A stretch of 64,000 nucleotides of DNA from Dokdonella sp. Its GTDB lineage: Bacteria; Pseudomonadota; Gammaproteobacteria; Xanthomonadales; Rhodanobacteraceae. Made by a program: the position numbers and the translations under genes. The notes under the pieces are model-generated. The model did no database searches. It was not told the DNA's origin and saw only the letters and a program-made list of their open reading frames with translations. This document shows, in pieces, positions 35,366 to 50,863 of this stretch. Within the stretch, counting starts at the first letter, position 1; every line of letters begins with the position of its first letter. The stretch lies in the NCBI GenBank assembly GCA_024707225.1, contig JANQAE010000002.1, positions 248,001 to 312,000 on the forward strand, given 5' to 3'.

Positions 35366-35790
35366 CGGAAAGGGCTCCTGGTGGGGGTGAGGCCTGTCTC
35401 GGCCGAAACAGGGATGGAGGAGGCGGGGCGGTATGCGACGTCGATACATGCGTCAGCGGCCCGGGCCGCTGACGCATCGCGGTACGACGATGCGCTGCGG
35501 CCAGGCGGACGAGGATTCCGGGCGGCGCGTGAACCGGTTCTTGCCGCATCGGTGTCGTGCAGCACGGCGTTCAGCAAGCGCGGTGTGGCCGCGGCGGCGC
35601 GCGATCGCGCAGCGGCGGCCGTGTGCGGCAGCTGCATCGGATCGGTCGAACTCAGCATCGACATGTTGACGCCACTCCCGACTGGGGGCGGCCAGACTAT
35701 GTCGCGACGCCGCAAATTTACAAAGCAAATGTTTAAATGCAAACCATAAGAAATGTTAAATTAACGGCCAAGCGATTGAAGGGATTGGCC
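35366..35790. promoter_or_regulatory. aceA-lysR divergent control region with AT-rich direct repeats
   Basis: A 425-base region. The part near lysR (about 35712-35765) is sharply AT-rich within GC-rich DNA. Two near-identical direct repeats lie there: AAATGTTTAAAT at 35727-35738 and AAATGTTAAATT at 35751-35762, 24 bases apart, about two helical turns. They are plausible LysR-type or global-regulator sites. No strong sigma-70 promoter with correct spacing was found. The rest, 35366-35710, shows no gene. Confidence 0.5.
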
Positions 35791-36801
35791 ATGAGCGATC
35801 CGAAACGGTCTGAGTCGGCCCCGGCGGCGGCCTCCGAGCGGCGCGCGGCCGGGTCTTCGCGCTTCTACTACAAGGGCAGCCGGGTCAAGCAGCTGCGTGC
35901 GTTCTGCACGATCGCCAAGCTCGGCACGCTGTCACGCGCGGCCGAGGCGCTGTTCCTGTCGCAGCCGGCGGTCAGCCTGCAACTGGCCGCGCTCGAGCAG
36001 GAGCTCGGCGTCGTGCTGATCGAGCGGCGGCGCCGCCGCGTCGCGCTGAGCCGCGAAGGACAGCTGCTGTACGAACTGGCGCAGCCGCTGATCGAGGGCT
36101 TCGACGCGCTCGACGGCGAGTTCCGGTCGCGGCTGCAAGGTCTGGCCGGCGGCGAACTCAACATCGCCGCCGGCGCCTCGACGATCCAGTACCTGCTGCC
36201 GTCGATGGTGGCGCGCTACCGCACCGCGCACCCGGACGTCCGCCTGCACCTGCACAACGTGACCGGCCGCGACGGTCTGGCCCTGCTGCGCTCGGACCAG
36301 GTCGACTTCGCGGTCGGCTCGATGCTCGAGGTGCCGGTCGATCTGAGCTACGAGCCGATCTACCACTTCGACCCGCTGCTGATCATGCCGCCGGATCATC
36401 CGCTGGCCTCGCGCAGCGACGTGCGCCTGGAGGACCTGTCGCCGTACGGCCTGATCCTGCCGCCGAAGCGGCTGACCACCTATCGCCTGGTCGATCTGAT
36501 CTTCCAGCAGCGCAAGGTGCCGTTCCACGTCGCGATCGAGGTCGGCGGCTGGGAGGTCATCAAGCAGTACGTCGCAATGGGGCTGGGCATCTCGATCGTG
36601 ACCGGCATCTGCGTCACCGACGCCGATCGCGGCCGTCTGGCCGTGCGCAACCTGCGCCAGTACTTCCCGCAGCGCAGCTACGGCGTCGTGATCCGCAAGG
36701 GCCGTTATCTGAGCGCCGAGGCGCGCGCGTTCGTGGACCTGATCCGGCCCGGGCTGTTCATGCGTCGGGACTACTTCGAATCGGGTCATTCCGAGCGCTG
36801 A
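35791..36801 (+). CDS. LysR-family transcriptional regulator
   Basis: A 336-residue LysR regulator. The HTH (about 33-92) contains LRAFCTIAKLGTLSRAAEALFLSQPAVSLQLAALEQELG. The effector-binding domain holds GELNIAAGASTIQYLLPSMVARYRT and GLGISIVTG. It resembles CysB/Cbl-type regulators in its effector region, but the inducer is not clear. I start it at the ATG at 35791 because the AT-rich DNA before it looks like promoter; an ATG at 35737 would add 18 residues. Divergence from aceA suggests control of the glyoxylate shunt. Its end overlaps the convergent DUF4126 gene by 44 bases. Confidence 0.9.
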   Translation: MSDPKRSESAPAAASERRAAGSSRFYYKGSRVKQLRAFCTIAKLGTLSRAAEALFLSQPAVSLQLAALEQELGVVLIERRRRRVALSREGQLLYELAQPLIEGFDALDGEFRSRLQGLAGGELNIAAGASTIQYLLPSMVARYRTAHPDVRLHLHNVTGRDGLALLRSDQVDFAVGSMLEVPVDLSYEPIYHFDPLLIMPPDHPLASRSDVRLEDLSPYGLILPPKRLTTYRLVDLIFQQRKVPFHVAIEVGGWEVIKQYVAMGLGISIVTGICVTDADRGRLAVRNLRQYFPQRSYGVVIRKGRYLSAEARAFVDLIRPGLFMRRDYFESGHSER

Positions 36802-37386
36802 CCGGCCCGCCGCGCAGGCGGCGCAGCACGCGGCCGACGAAGCGCCACAGTTTGGGCACCAGCCAGGCGACCAGCACCAGGAACATCAGCAGCAGGACCA
36901 GGAAAACAACCGGATGCGCGATCGCCAGGTACAGGCCGCCGAGCACGAGGCCGTCCTCGCCGAGGCTCGCCCCCCAGTTGCTGAAGGGCTCCGGCGAAGT
37001 GTTGATCGCGGCGCGCCCGCCGCTCTTGAACAGATGCGTGCCGCTGGTGACCACGCCGCCGAGCAGCGCGGCGGCGATCTGCGCGGCGGGCCCGGCGTCG
37101 CCCATCGCACCCCAGGCCAGGAACGCGCCGGCCGGAATGCGCACGAACGTATGCAGCGCGTCCCACAGCGAATCGAAGGCCGGCACCTTGTCGGCCAGGA
37201 ACTCGCCGACCAGCATCAGGCCCGATGCGCCGAGCACCCAGTCGTGCTCGAGCACCTGCAGCGAGTCCGGCAGCGTCAGATACTCGAATCGGCCGAGCAG
37301 GCCGATCACGAAGACCGCCGCATACAGGCGAAACCCGCTGGCCCAGGCCAGGCCGCGGCGAGCGCGACGTGCGAGATCGATTCCAT
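36758..37386 (-). CDS. DUF4126 membrane protein, N-terminus frameshifted
   Basis: Integral membrane protein of the DUF4126 family: GFRLYAAVFVIGLLGR, LEHDWVLGASGLMLVGEFLADK, FDSLWDALHTFVRIPAGAFLAWGA and several further helices. The family start MESISHVALAAAW is encoded from the ATG at 37386, but in a different frame from the rest. A 5-base tandem duplication (CCAGG twice, 37343-37352) separates the two parts and explains the break. The uninterrupted frame begins with an unrelated, Arg-rich 27-residue stretch from an ATG at 37417. The duplication may be a real mutation, phase-variable tract or sequence error. Function unknown. Confidence 0.75.
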
Positions 37387-37532
37387 GGCGACGGGTCGGA
37401 CCGGGCGGTGCGCCCATCCGCAGGGTAGCGCGCCGGCCCGCGGCCGCAAACAGCCGACCGGTGGATCGCCGATCGCGCCGCCGTTCTGCTAGCGTCACGG
37501 TCCGGTTTGCGGCCGGCTCGGCGGAGGTGCGG

Positions 37533-37817
37533 ATGGTTCGCTGGATCATGTTCGGCCTGATCGTGCTCGGCCTCGGCGTCTCGCTGACGACGCACAGTCC
37601 GGGCGTCCTCGGCCTCGGCATCCTCGGCACCGCGATCGGCCTGTTCGGCGTCGTGTTCTCGATCGCCGCCGAACGCGTGGCCTCGCGCGCGCGACCCGAC
37701 TCGGCGATGCTCGGTCCGGAGGCGCTGGCGGCGATCCGCGAACGCGCCCGTGCCCGGCGCGTGGCCGCTCAGCCGCAGGCACCCGGCCCGCGCGATCCGA
37801 ACCGGCCGGGAGCCTGA
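37533..37817 (+). CDS. Small two-helix membrane protein of unknown function
   Basis: A 94-residue product. Two hydrophobic helices (about 3-18 and 26-45) precede a basic, Ala/Arg/Pro-rich cytoplasmic tail. GGAGG lies six bases before the ATG at 37533. It is divergent from the DUF4126 gene and followed after 98 bases by the YeaQ-like gene. No family is recognised. The strong RBS and membrane pattern support a real gene. Confidence 0.65.
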   Translation: MVRWIMFGLIVLGLGVSLTTHSPGVLGLGILGTAIGLFGVVFSIAAERVASRARPDSAMLGPEALAAIRERARARRVAAQPQAPGPRDPNRPGA

Positions 37818-37914
37818 GTCCGACGCGACTGCCGCGGTGCGCCATGCTCGGCGGCCGGGCTCGGCGCAGAATGGGCGCCGTCGCATCGGGCGACCTGGGA
37901 AAGGGGATCACAAC

Positions 37915-38169
37915 GTGGCTATCGAAACTGTCCTCGTCTGGCTCATCGTGGGCGCCGTGGCCGGCTGGCTGGCCGGACTCATCGTCAAGGGGCATGGATT
38001 CGGCCTGCTCGGCAACATCGTCGTCGGCATCATCGGCGCGTTCCTGGCCGGCTGGCTGCTGCCGCAGGTCGGCCTCGCGATCGGTGGCGGCATCGTCGCC
38101 GCGATCATCAACGCGCTGATCGGCGCGGTCATCCTGCTGGTCATCATCGGCCTGATCAAACGAGCCTGA
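37915..38169 (+). CDS. GlsB/YeaQ/YmgE family stress membrane protein
   Basis: An 84-residue membrane protein of the GlsB/YeaQ/YmgE (transglycosylase-associated) family. The pattern is AGWLAGLIVKGHGFGLLGNIVVGIIGAFLAGWLL followed by a second Gly-rich helix pair, three hydrophobic segments in all. The start is a GTG at 37915, because GGGGA is at the right distance and family members begin with the IETVLVW-like helix. Members are induced by envelope or general stress. Role beyond that is unknown. Confidence 0.88.
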   Translation: MAIETVLVWLIVGAVAGWLAGLIVKGHGFGLLGNIVVGIIGAFLAGWLLPQVGLAIGGGIVAAIINALIGAVILLVIIGLIKRA

Positions 38170-38377
38170 CGCCGCTGCACGGCGTCGCGCGGCCGCCGGC
38201 CGCGCGACGCTTCCGGCCCGCCGGACCGGTTCGTGGCCGGCCCGGGTCTGCTACGCTAACGCCCGAAGCGGCGCCGCGTCCGCCTCGCAAGCCTCCCCTG
38301 AAACGGCCGTCCAAACCGGTCACCCGTCTCCTGTCGGACACGCCCGGCGTGTCCGTGCTCGCCCTGCCTCGACATCC

Positions 38378-39289
38378 ATGAGTTCGCGCGACGACGATCC
38401 GAGCACCACCCAGCGACGCACGATCCGGCCGCAGCGTGAGCTCGGTGTCGAGCATGGCCAGGCCTGCCTGATCGTGCTGCAGGGGCAGCGGCTCGGACAG
38501 CGCATCGATCTGGGCCTCGGCCCGCTGCTGATCGGGCGCTCGCCCGAGGCCGGCCTGCAGCTGCTCGAGCACAGCATCTCGCGCCTGCACAGCCGCATCT
38601 GGCTCGAGCCGTCCGGCTATCGCATCAAGGATCTGGACTCGACCAACAAGACCTTCATCAACGACCAGCCGATCATCGAGGCCGAGCTCAAGGACGGCGA
38701 CCACATCACGATCGGCAGCTGGGTGTTCAAGTTCATGGACACCTCCTCGCTCGAGATGCGCTATCACGAAGAGCTCTATCTGCTGGCGACGATCGATCCG
38801 CTGACCGAGCTCTACAACCGCCGCCAGTTCCTCGAGCTGCTCGAGAAGGAGCTGGCCCGCGCGGCCAGCCACAGCCGGCCGCTGGCGCTGCTGATCATCG
38901 ATCTGGACCACTTCAAGGAAGTCAACGACCGCTACGGCCATCCGGCCGGCGACATCGTGCTGCGGCGGGTCTCGGCGATCCTGCGCGAGCAGGCGCCGCA
39001 GGAGCTGATCGTCTCGCGGATCGGCGGCGAGGAGTTCGCGATCATCGTGCCCGAGCAGCCGCTCGAGCATGCGGTGTCGTTCGCCGAGGGCGTGCGCACC
39101 GCGGTCGCCGCGCTCGACCTGCACGCCGATACCGGCCCGCCGGTGCCGCCCGGCATCACGATCAGCATCGGCGTGGCCAGCCGCAATGCCGAGACCCACA
39201 CGGTCAGCAAGCTGCTGCGCGCTGCCGACGAGCAGCTCTACCGCGCCAAGCAGGCCGGACGCAACAAGGTCTGCTCGCCGCTGAATTGA
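38378..39289 (+). CDS. FHA-domain diguanylate cyclase (FHA-GGDEF)
   Basis: A 303-residue protein. An N-terminal FHA domain (about 30-118) has the phosphothreonine-binding set GR (53-54), SISRLHS (66-72) and STNKTFIN (88-95). A GGDEF-type domain (about 130-295) follows, with GGEEF at 216-220, so it should make c-di-GMP. There is no RxxD site before GGEEF. It likely links Ser/Thr phosphorylation to c-di-GMP; the two TPR kinases in this window are obvious but unproven sources of phosphate. The gene appears monocistronic. Confidence 0.93.
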   Translation: MSSRDDDPSTTQRRTIRPQRELGVEHGQACLIVLQGQRLGQRIDLGLGPLLIGRSPEAGLQLLEHSISRLHSRIWLEPSGYRIKDLDSTNKTFINDQPIIEAELKDGDHITIGSWVFKFMDTSSLEMRYHEELYLLATIDPLTELYNRRQFLELLEKELARAASHSRPLALLIIDLDHFKEVNDRYGHPAGDIVLRRVSAILREQAPQELIVSRIGGEEFAIIVPEQPLEHAVSFAEGVRTAVAALDLHADTGPPVPPGITISIGVASRNAETHTVSKLLRAADEQLYRAKQAGRNKVCSPLN

Positions 39290-39381
39290 CGGTGGCCGCG
39301 TTCAGGCCGGCTTCCGAACGGCGGCGCGATAACGGGCTCATGGACGCGAGGCTGTCCCGATCCGGCGGTCCGAACCGGTAC

Positions 39382-39500
39382 TGCTATCATTCACGCGTTG
39401 CAGCACCCCGCAGGCCGCGCCGCATCGCGCGGGAGGGGGTGCTTTCGCCCCGTTCCGTTCTACGATACGTTTCGTTGATTTAGCCGACTCAACTTTTTTC
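39382..39500 (+). promoter_or_regulatory. Extended -10 promoter with structured leader (possible small RNA)
   Basis: TGCTATCAT (39382-39390) is an extended -10 element without a clear -35. About 12 bases later a perfect 8-bp inverted repeat, AGCACCCC (39402-39409) and GGGGTGCT (39436-39443), begins. The region ends with GTTGA/TCAAC and a T6 run at about 39494-39499, 15 bases before the lipoprotein ATG. It could be a regulated 5' leader or a roughly 100-nt small RNA. Confidence 0.4.
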
Positions 39501-39514
39501 TGGAGGGTGTACCC

Positions 39515-40339
39515 ATGCGGAACCTTTTCGCCCCCGCGCTGGTGGGGCTGCTGGTCCTCGGCGGATGCAAGTCCGGCGACCAGGGCGGTACCCCGGCGAA
39601 CGGCACCTCGCCGACGCCGGCATCCACCGCCGCGCAGGCCACCTCGATCAGCGGCACGGTGGCGCTGCGCGATCAGATTCCGCTCGGCACGGACGCCAAG
39701 CTGACGGTGCGCCTGGTCGATCTGTCGCAGCCGGAGATCGCGATCGCCGAGAAAGTGCAGCCGATCGGCGGCAACCCCCCGTTCCAGTTCACGATCGATT
39801 TCGATCCGGCCAGGATCGACCCCAACCACACCTACGTGATCGAGGCGATGCTGGTCGACGGCGACCGCCGCTTCATGCCGGCGCTGAACTCGCCGGTGCT
39901 GACCGGCGGCAACGGCGCGACCGCCGAGGTCGTGCTCAACGCGGAGGCGACGCCCGGCGAGAAGCTCAAGGAAGAGATCAACAAGGTCCGGTCGAACTCG
40001 GGCGGCATGAAGCGCATCGAGGGCTCCTACCTCAACGATCAGGTCTCGGTGGCGTGGGACGCGTTCGTCTCGGAAGGCCATGTGCGCTTCGCGCGCGTGA
40101 TCACCGATCGCGGTGAAGCCGGCCGCTCGACGGTGCAATACGCGTTCAAGGACGACCGTCCGCTCGGCGTGATCGCCGGCTCGGCGAGGATCGGCTGGGA
40201 CGAGAGCGGCGCGGCGATCCTCAACGAGGACGGCAAGGGCGGCCAGCTCGACGACGCAGCCGTCAAGGCCTATCAGGACGAGGCGGTCAAGGCGCTCAAG
40301 ATGGCGCAGGAAAAACTGCCGGCGCCCAAGCGGCCCTGA
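39515..40339 (+). CDS. YbaY-type lipoprotein
   Basis: A 274-residue lipoprotein. The lipobox LVLGGC puts the lipidated Cys at residue 18, so it sits in the outer or inner membrane facing the periplasm. The region from about residue 45 to 150 matches the YbaY/YscW lipoprotein fold (SGTVALRDQIPLGTDAKLTV and PPFQFTIDFDPARIDPNHTY). The last 120 residues are specific to this protein (KRIEGSYLNDQVSVAW). TGGAGGG precedes the ATG. Function of YbaY is not well known; a role in envelope homeostasis is possible. Confidence 0.85.
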   Translation: MRNLFAPALVGLLVLGGCKSGDQGGTPANGTSPTPASTAAQATSISGTVALRDQIPLGTDAKLTVRLVDLSQPEIAIAEKVQPIGGNPPFQFTIDFDPARIDPNHTYVIEAMLVDGDRRFMPALNSPVLTGGNGATAEVVLNAEATPGEKLKEEINKVRSNSGGMKRIEGSYLNDQVSVAWDAFVSEGHVRFARVITDRGEAGRSTVQYAFKDDRPLGVIAGSARIGWDESGAAILNEDGKGGQLDDAAVKAYQDEAVKALKMAQEKLPAPKRP

Positions 40340-40362
40340 TCGAGGCCTGCTACCTGTGAAAC

Positions 40363-40391
40363 GAAGAAGCCGGGCCTGTCCCGGCTTCTTC
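40363..40391. terminator. Bidirectional terminator between lipoprotein and helicase genes
   Basis: A perfect 12-bp stem (GAAGAAGCCGGG / CCCGGCTTCTTC) with a 5-base loop, located between the convergent lipoprotein and helicase genes. The stem flanks supply short A and T tracts. Confidence 0.82.
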
Positions 40392-40438
40392 GCGTCTGCG
40401 CAACGGCCGATGGCCGGCGCCGCCGCGAAGGCGGCGGC

Positions 40439-44834
<4,396 letters not shown>

Positions 44835-44907
44835 CGCCGGAAAATCTGCGGCTCGCAGCGGGGAAGTCAAGGTGGCCGACCGCGCGTGCGGCGTCGGCGC
44901 GTGCCGA

Positions 44908-45342
44908 TCAGCCGGCTTTGCGAGCCGGCTCCGCCACCGCATCAGGCCTTGCGCCCGATGCGGCGCCGGCCGCCCGCGCCAGCGCGGCGCGGCGCGCCGC
45001 GTGGATCGCCGGCCGGCTGGCGTCGGCCCAGCGGATCAGCTGTTCGAGCGGATCGAGCAGCGACTCGCCGAGTGGCGTCAGCGTGTAGTCCACGCGCGGC
45101 GGAATCGTCGGATAGACGGTTCGCGTGACCAGGCCGTCGGTCTCGAGCGTGCGCAGCGTCTGCGCCAGCATGCGCTGCGAGATGTCGGCGATGCCGCGGC
45201 GCAGCTCGGTGAAGCGGCGCGTGCCGGCCGAGAGCTCGTTCAGCACCAGGACCGTCCAGCGGTCGCCGATGCGGTCGAGCACGTCACGGACCGGACAGTC
45301 CGGGTCGATCGCGCCGTCCGGCGTCAGGCGGCGCCGGCTCAT
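44908..45342 (-). CDS. HxlR-family regulator (QorR-like)
   Basis: A 144-residue HxlR winged-helix regulator: DCPVRDVLDRIGDRWTVLVLNEL, RFTELRRGIADISQRMLAQTLRTLE and VDYTLTPLGESL. Cys16 in PDCPVRDVL is the usual HxlR redox-sensing position. It is divergent from a QorB-like gene over 145 bases, as E. coli qorR (ytfH) and qorB (ytfG) are. It probably represses that gene and responds to quinones or reactive electrophiles. Confidence 0.88.
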   Translation of the reverse strand: MSRRRLTPDGAIDPDCPVRDVLDRIGDRWTVLVLNELSAGTRRFTELRRGIADISQRMLAQTLRTLETDGLVTRTVYPTIPPRVDYTLTPLGESLLDPLEQLIRWADASRPAIHAARRAALARAAGAASGARPDAVAEPARKAG

Positions 45343-45438
45343 GCCGGCAGATCCGGCATCGCCGCATCGCGGCGGTTATCGCGCAGTAACCGAGGCACGT
45401 TGCGCTCCCTTCTTGAAGGTTCGGTACGGAATCGTATC

Positions 45439-45459
45439 TTGGTATCGCTTCGTAACCAA
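45439..45459. promoter_or_regulatory. Palindromic candidate operator between HxlR and qorB-like genes
   Basis: TTGGTA-N8-TAACCAA is an imperfect inverted repeat (TTGGT/ACCAA exact) centred in the 145-base divergent region. Its size fits an HxlR dimer. GTATC also occurs twice, at 45434-45438 and within the site. Confidence 0.5.
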
Positions 45460-45487
45460 TATCCGATTCCGCTTCGAGGACCCCGCC

Positions 45488-46344
45488 ATGATCGTCATCA
45501 CCGCTGCCACCGGCCGTCTCGGCCGCACCACCGCCGAGGCCCTGCTGGCCCGGGGCGTCGCCCCGTCGAAATCCGCCTCGCCGCCCGTTCACCGGACCGG
45601 CTGGCCGATTTGGCGGCCCGCGGGTTCGACGTCGCCGCCGCCGACTACGAGCAGGCCGACTCGCTCGAGGCGGCCTTCGCCGGCGCCGACACCGTGCTGC
45701 TGATCTCGAGCATGGGCGTCGACGCCGACCGGCTGCGTCATCACCGCCACGCGATCGAGGCGGCGCGCCGCGCCGGCGTGCAGCGCATCGTCTACACCAG
45801 CGCGACGCATCCCAGCGCCGACAGCAAGTTCGAGTGGGCCGGGGCGCATCGCCTGACCGAAGCCCTGCTGGCCGAGTCCGGGCTGGACTGGACGATCCTG
45901 CGCGACAACGCCTATGCGGCCAACAACGCCGGTCTCTACGAGCAGGCGCGCGGCAGCGGCGTGCTGGCACTGCCGGGCGTCGGCGCCAAGGTCGCCTACG
46001 TCACGCACGAGGACGTCGCCGCGGCGGCGGCTGCGGTGCTGTCGACGCCCGGCCACGACGGACGCATCTACGAGATCACCGGACCCGAAGCGGTCGACGG
46101 CCACCGCATCGCCGCGCTGCTCGGCGAGGTGTTCGCGCGTCCGGTCACGGCCGTCGACCTGCCGCTCGCCGATTTCGCGCAGGGCCTGCGCGCGGCCGGG
46201 TTGCCCGAATTCGTCGTCACTGGTGTGACCAGCTTCCAGGCCGCCCTGGCCGCCGGCGAGTACGCCGCGGTCTCCGACGACGTGGCGCGTCTGACCGGGC
46301 GGCCGGCGCAGCCGCTGCGGACCTATCTGGAGACGCTGGCCTGA
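45488..46344 (+). pseudogene. QorB-like NAD(P)H:quinone oxidoreductase gene with a frameshift
   Basis: NmrA/atypical SDR family protein close to E. coli QorB. It begins MIVITAATGRLGRTTAEALLARG and continues EIRLAARSPDRLADLAARGF, ADYEQADSLEAAFAGADTVLLISS, then YTSATHPSADSKFEWAGAH. The two parts lie in different frames: the span of 857 bases is not a multiple of three, and one base is missing near 45573 (APVEIR restored by one G). If the base is restored the product is about 285 residues, normal for the family. The reaction is reduction of quinones by NAD(P)H. The HxlR gene is divergent. Confidence 0.82.
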
Positions 46345-46374
46345 CGCCGCCGCGGGCGCCAGCTCGTCACGAGG

Positions 46375-46460
46375 ACGCGCGTCGTCCCGAGCGCGCCGGC
46401 GGGTCGATCGGGAATCGATCGCGCGTGACGGCGTGAGCGCGTCGCACGCGCGTCGTCCCG
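46375..46460. repeat. 15-bp direct repeat in convergent intergenic region
   Basis: ACGCGCGTCGTCCCG occurs at 46375-46389 and again at 46446-46460, 71 bases apart, between the convergent qorB-like and VIT genes. No gene lies here. Confidence 0.6.
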
Positions 46461-46485
46461 GAACCGTGCCGTCTCGTGCGCCGGG

Positions 46486-47175
46486 TCATAGCGTCGTGCC
46501 GACCAGGCGTCCGATCGCGGCGGTGGCCGCCATCGCCAATGTGCTCCAGACCAGCACGCGCGCGGCGCCGACCCAGGCGCGAGCACCGCCGGCGCGCGCG
46601 GCCAGCGCGCCGAGGATGCCGAGCGACAGCAGCGAGGCGACCACGACGATCGACGCGATCCGTGCCGGCGGCGCCAGTGCGGCCGCGGCCAGCGGGATCG
46701 CCGCGCCGATCGAGAACGTCAGCGCCGAGGTCAGTGCGGCCTGTACCGGACGCGCGCGCAGCGTGGTGGTCAGGCCCAGTTCGTCGCGCGCATGTGCGCC
46801 GAGCGCGTCGTGCGCGCTCAGCTGATCGGCGACCTGCCGCGCCAGCGCGCGATCGAGGCCGCGTCCGACGTAGATGTCGACCAGCTCCTCGCGTTCGGCC
46901 TGCGCATTGCTGGCCAGCGCGCGCCGCTCCAGATCCAGATCGGCCCGCTCGGTATCGGCCTGCGAGCTGACCGACACGTACTCGCCCGCAGCCATCGACA
47001 TCGCGCCGGCGACCAGGCCCGCGCCGCCGGCCAGCAGCACGTTGCCGACGCCGGCGTCGGCGCTGGCGACGCCGACGAGCAGGCTCGCGGTCGACAGGAT
47101 GCCGTCGTTGGCGCCGAGCACGGCCGCACGCAGCCATCCGACGCGCTGGCTGTGATGATGGATTGCACTGGGCAT
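46486..47175 (-). CDS. VIT family Fe/Mn transporter
   Basis: A 229-residue VIT1/CCC1-type transporter that moves Fe2+ or Mn2+. The N-terminus WLRAAVLGANDGILSTASLLVGVA carries the family's conserved Asp and Asn. GEYVSVSSQADTERADLDLERRAL forms the cytoplasmic metal-binding loop. The remaining hydrophobic segments give five helices in total. The ATG at 47175 was chosen because family members begin just there (HHHSQRVGWLR). It lies downstream of the second TPR kinase, 129 bases away, on the same strand. Confidence 0.92.
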   Translation of the reverse strand: MPSAIHHHSQRVGWLRAAVLGANDGILSTASLLVGVASADAGVGNVLLAGGAGLVAGAMSMAAGEYVSVSSQADTERADLDLERRALASNAQAEREELVDIYVGRGLDRALARQVADQLSAHDALGAHARDELGLTTTLRARPVQAALTSALTFSIGAAIPLAAAALAPPARIASIVVVASLLSLGILGALAARAGGARAWVGAARVLVWSTLAMAATAAIGRLVGTTL

Positions 47176-47304
47176 GGGCGCTCCGCGATGACGGGACGAA
47201 CACCGCCAGTCTGCCAGCCGGCCGGCGCCGGCGACAGCGGCGACATGCCTGTTTCGGCCGGACCGGGACCGGCGATACGCCCGGTCCATGACCGGCCCGC
47301 CCTG

Positions 47305-50212
<2,908 letters not shown>

Positions 50213-50216
<4 letters not shown>

Positions 50217-50776
50217 GACCGGCTCTGCAGCGTCTGGTGCAGGAACGCGCGGGCTTTGCGCCAGTCGCGCACGACGCTGCGCGCGGTGATGCCGAGCAGC
50301 TCGCCGGTCTCCTCGACCGACAGGCCGCCGAAGAAGCGCAGCTCCACGACCCGCGCCAGCCGGGCATCGACGCCGGCCAGTCCGTCGAGCGCCTCGTCGA
50401 GGCAGAGCAGGTCGGCGGCCAGGTCCTCCACCGGCACGTCGTGCGCCTGCCAGTCGAGCAGGCGCTGGCCACCGCCGCGCTTGTGCGCAGCCTTGCGGCG
50501 CGCGTGGTCGACCAGGATGTGGCGCATCGCGGTCGCCGCGTAACCGAGGAAATGCGCGCGATCCGCGAACGCGAGCTCGCGCTGCTGCACCATGCCGAGC
50601 CAGGCCTCGTGGACCAGTGCGGTCGTGCTCAGCGTATGCGCGCTCTCGCCGATCAGCTGGCGGTGCGCGAGCCGGCGCAGCCGCTCGTAGACCTGCGGCA
50701 GCAGCGCGTCGAACGCGGGGCGTTCGCCGGCGCCGGCGCGGGCGAGCAGGGCGGTGGTGTCGGCGGCGTCGGCCAT
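50213..50776 (-). CDS. ECF-type RNA polymerase sigma factor (second of three)
   Basis: A 187-residue ECF sigma factor of the same kind as the 24708 gene. Region 2 is YERLRRLAHRQL to AHFLGYAATAMRHILVDHARRKA; the HTH of region 4 is VELRFFGGLSVEETGELLGITARSVVRDWRKAR. TALVHEAWLGM is the conserved linker motif. I chose the ATG at 50776 because the family aligns from there. Its stop codon overlaps the kinase start, so the pair is coupled and probably works with the kinase as sensor. Confidence 0.9.
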
Positions 50777-50863
50777 GGCTGCGCTATCGTAGCGTCTCCG
50801 CCCACGGTCGATGTCGTGCCGTTTCACTGGGTGCGGGCGCGCCCGTTCACAGCAGGAACCGGA

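Noticed and set aside
35666..35700. TTGACG followed by GACTAT as a sigma-70 promoter upstream of lysR
   Set aside because: Spacing is 23 bases, well outside the 16-18 range. The hexamers are probably chance.
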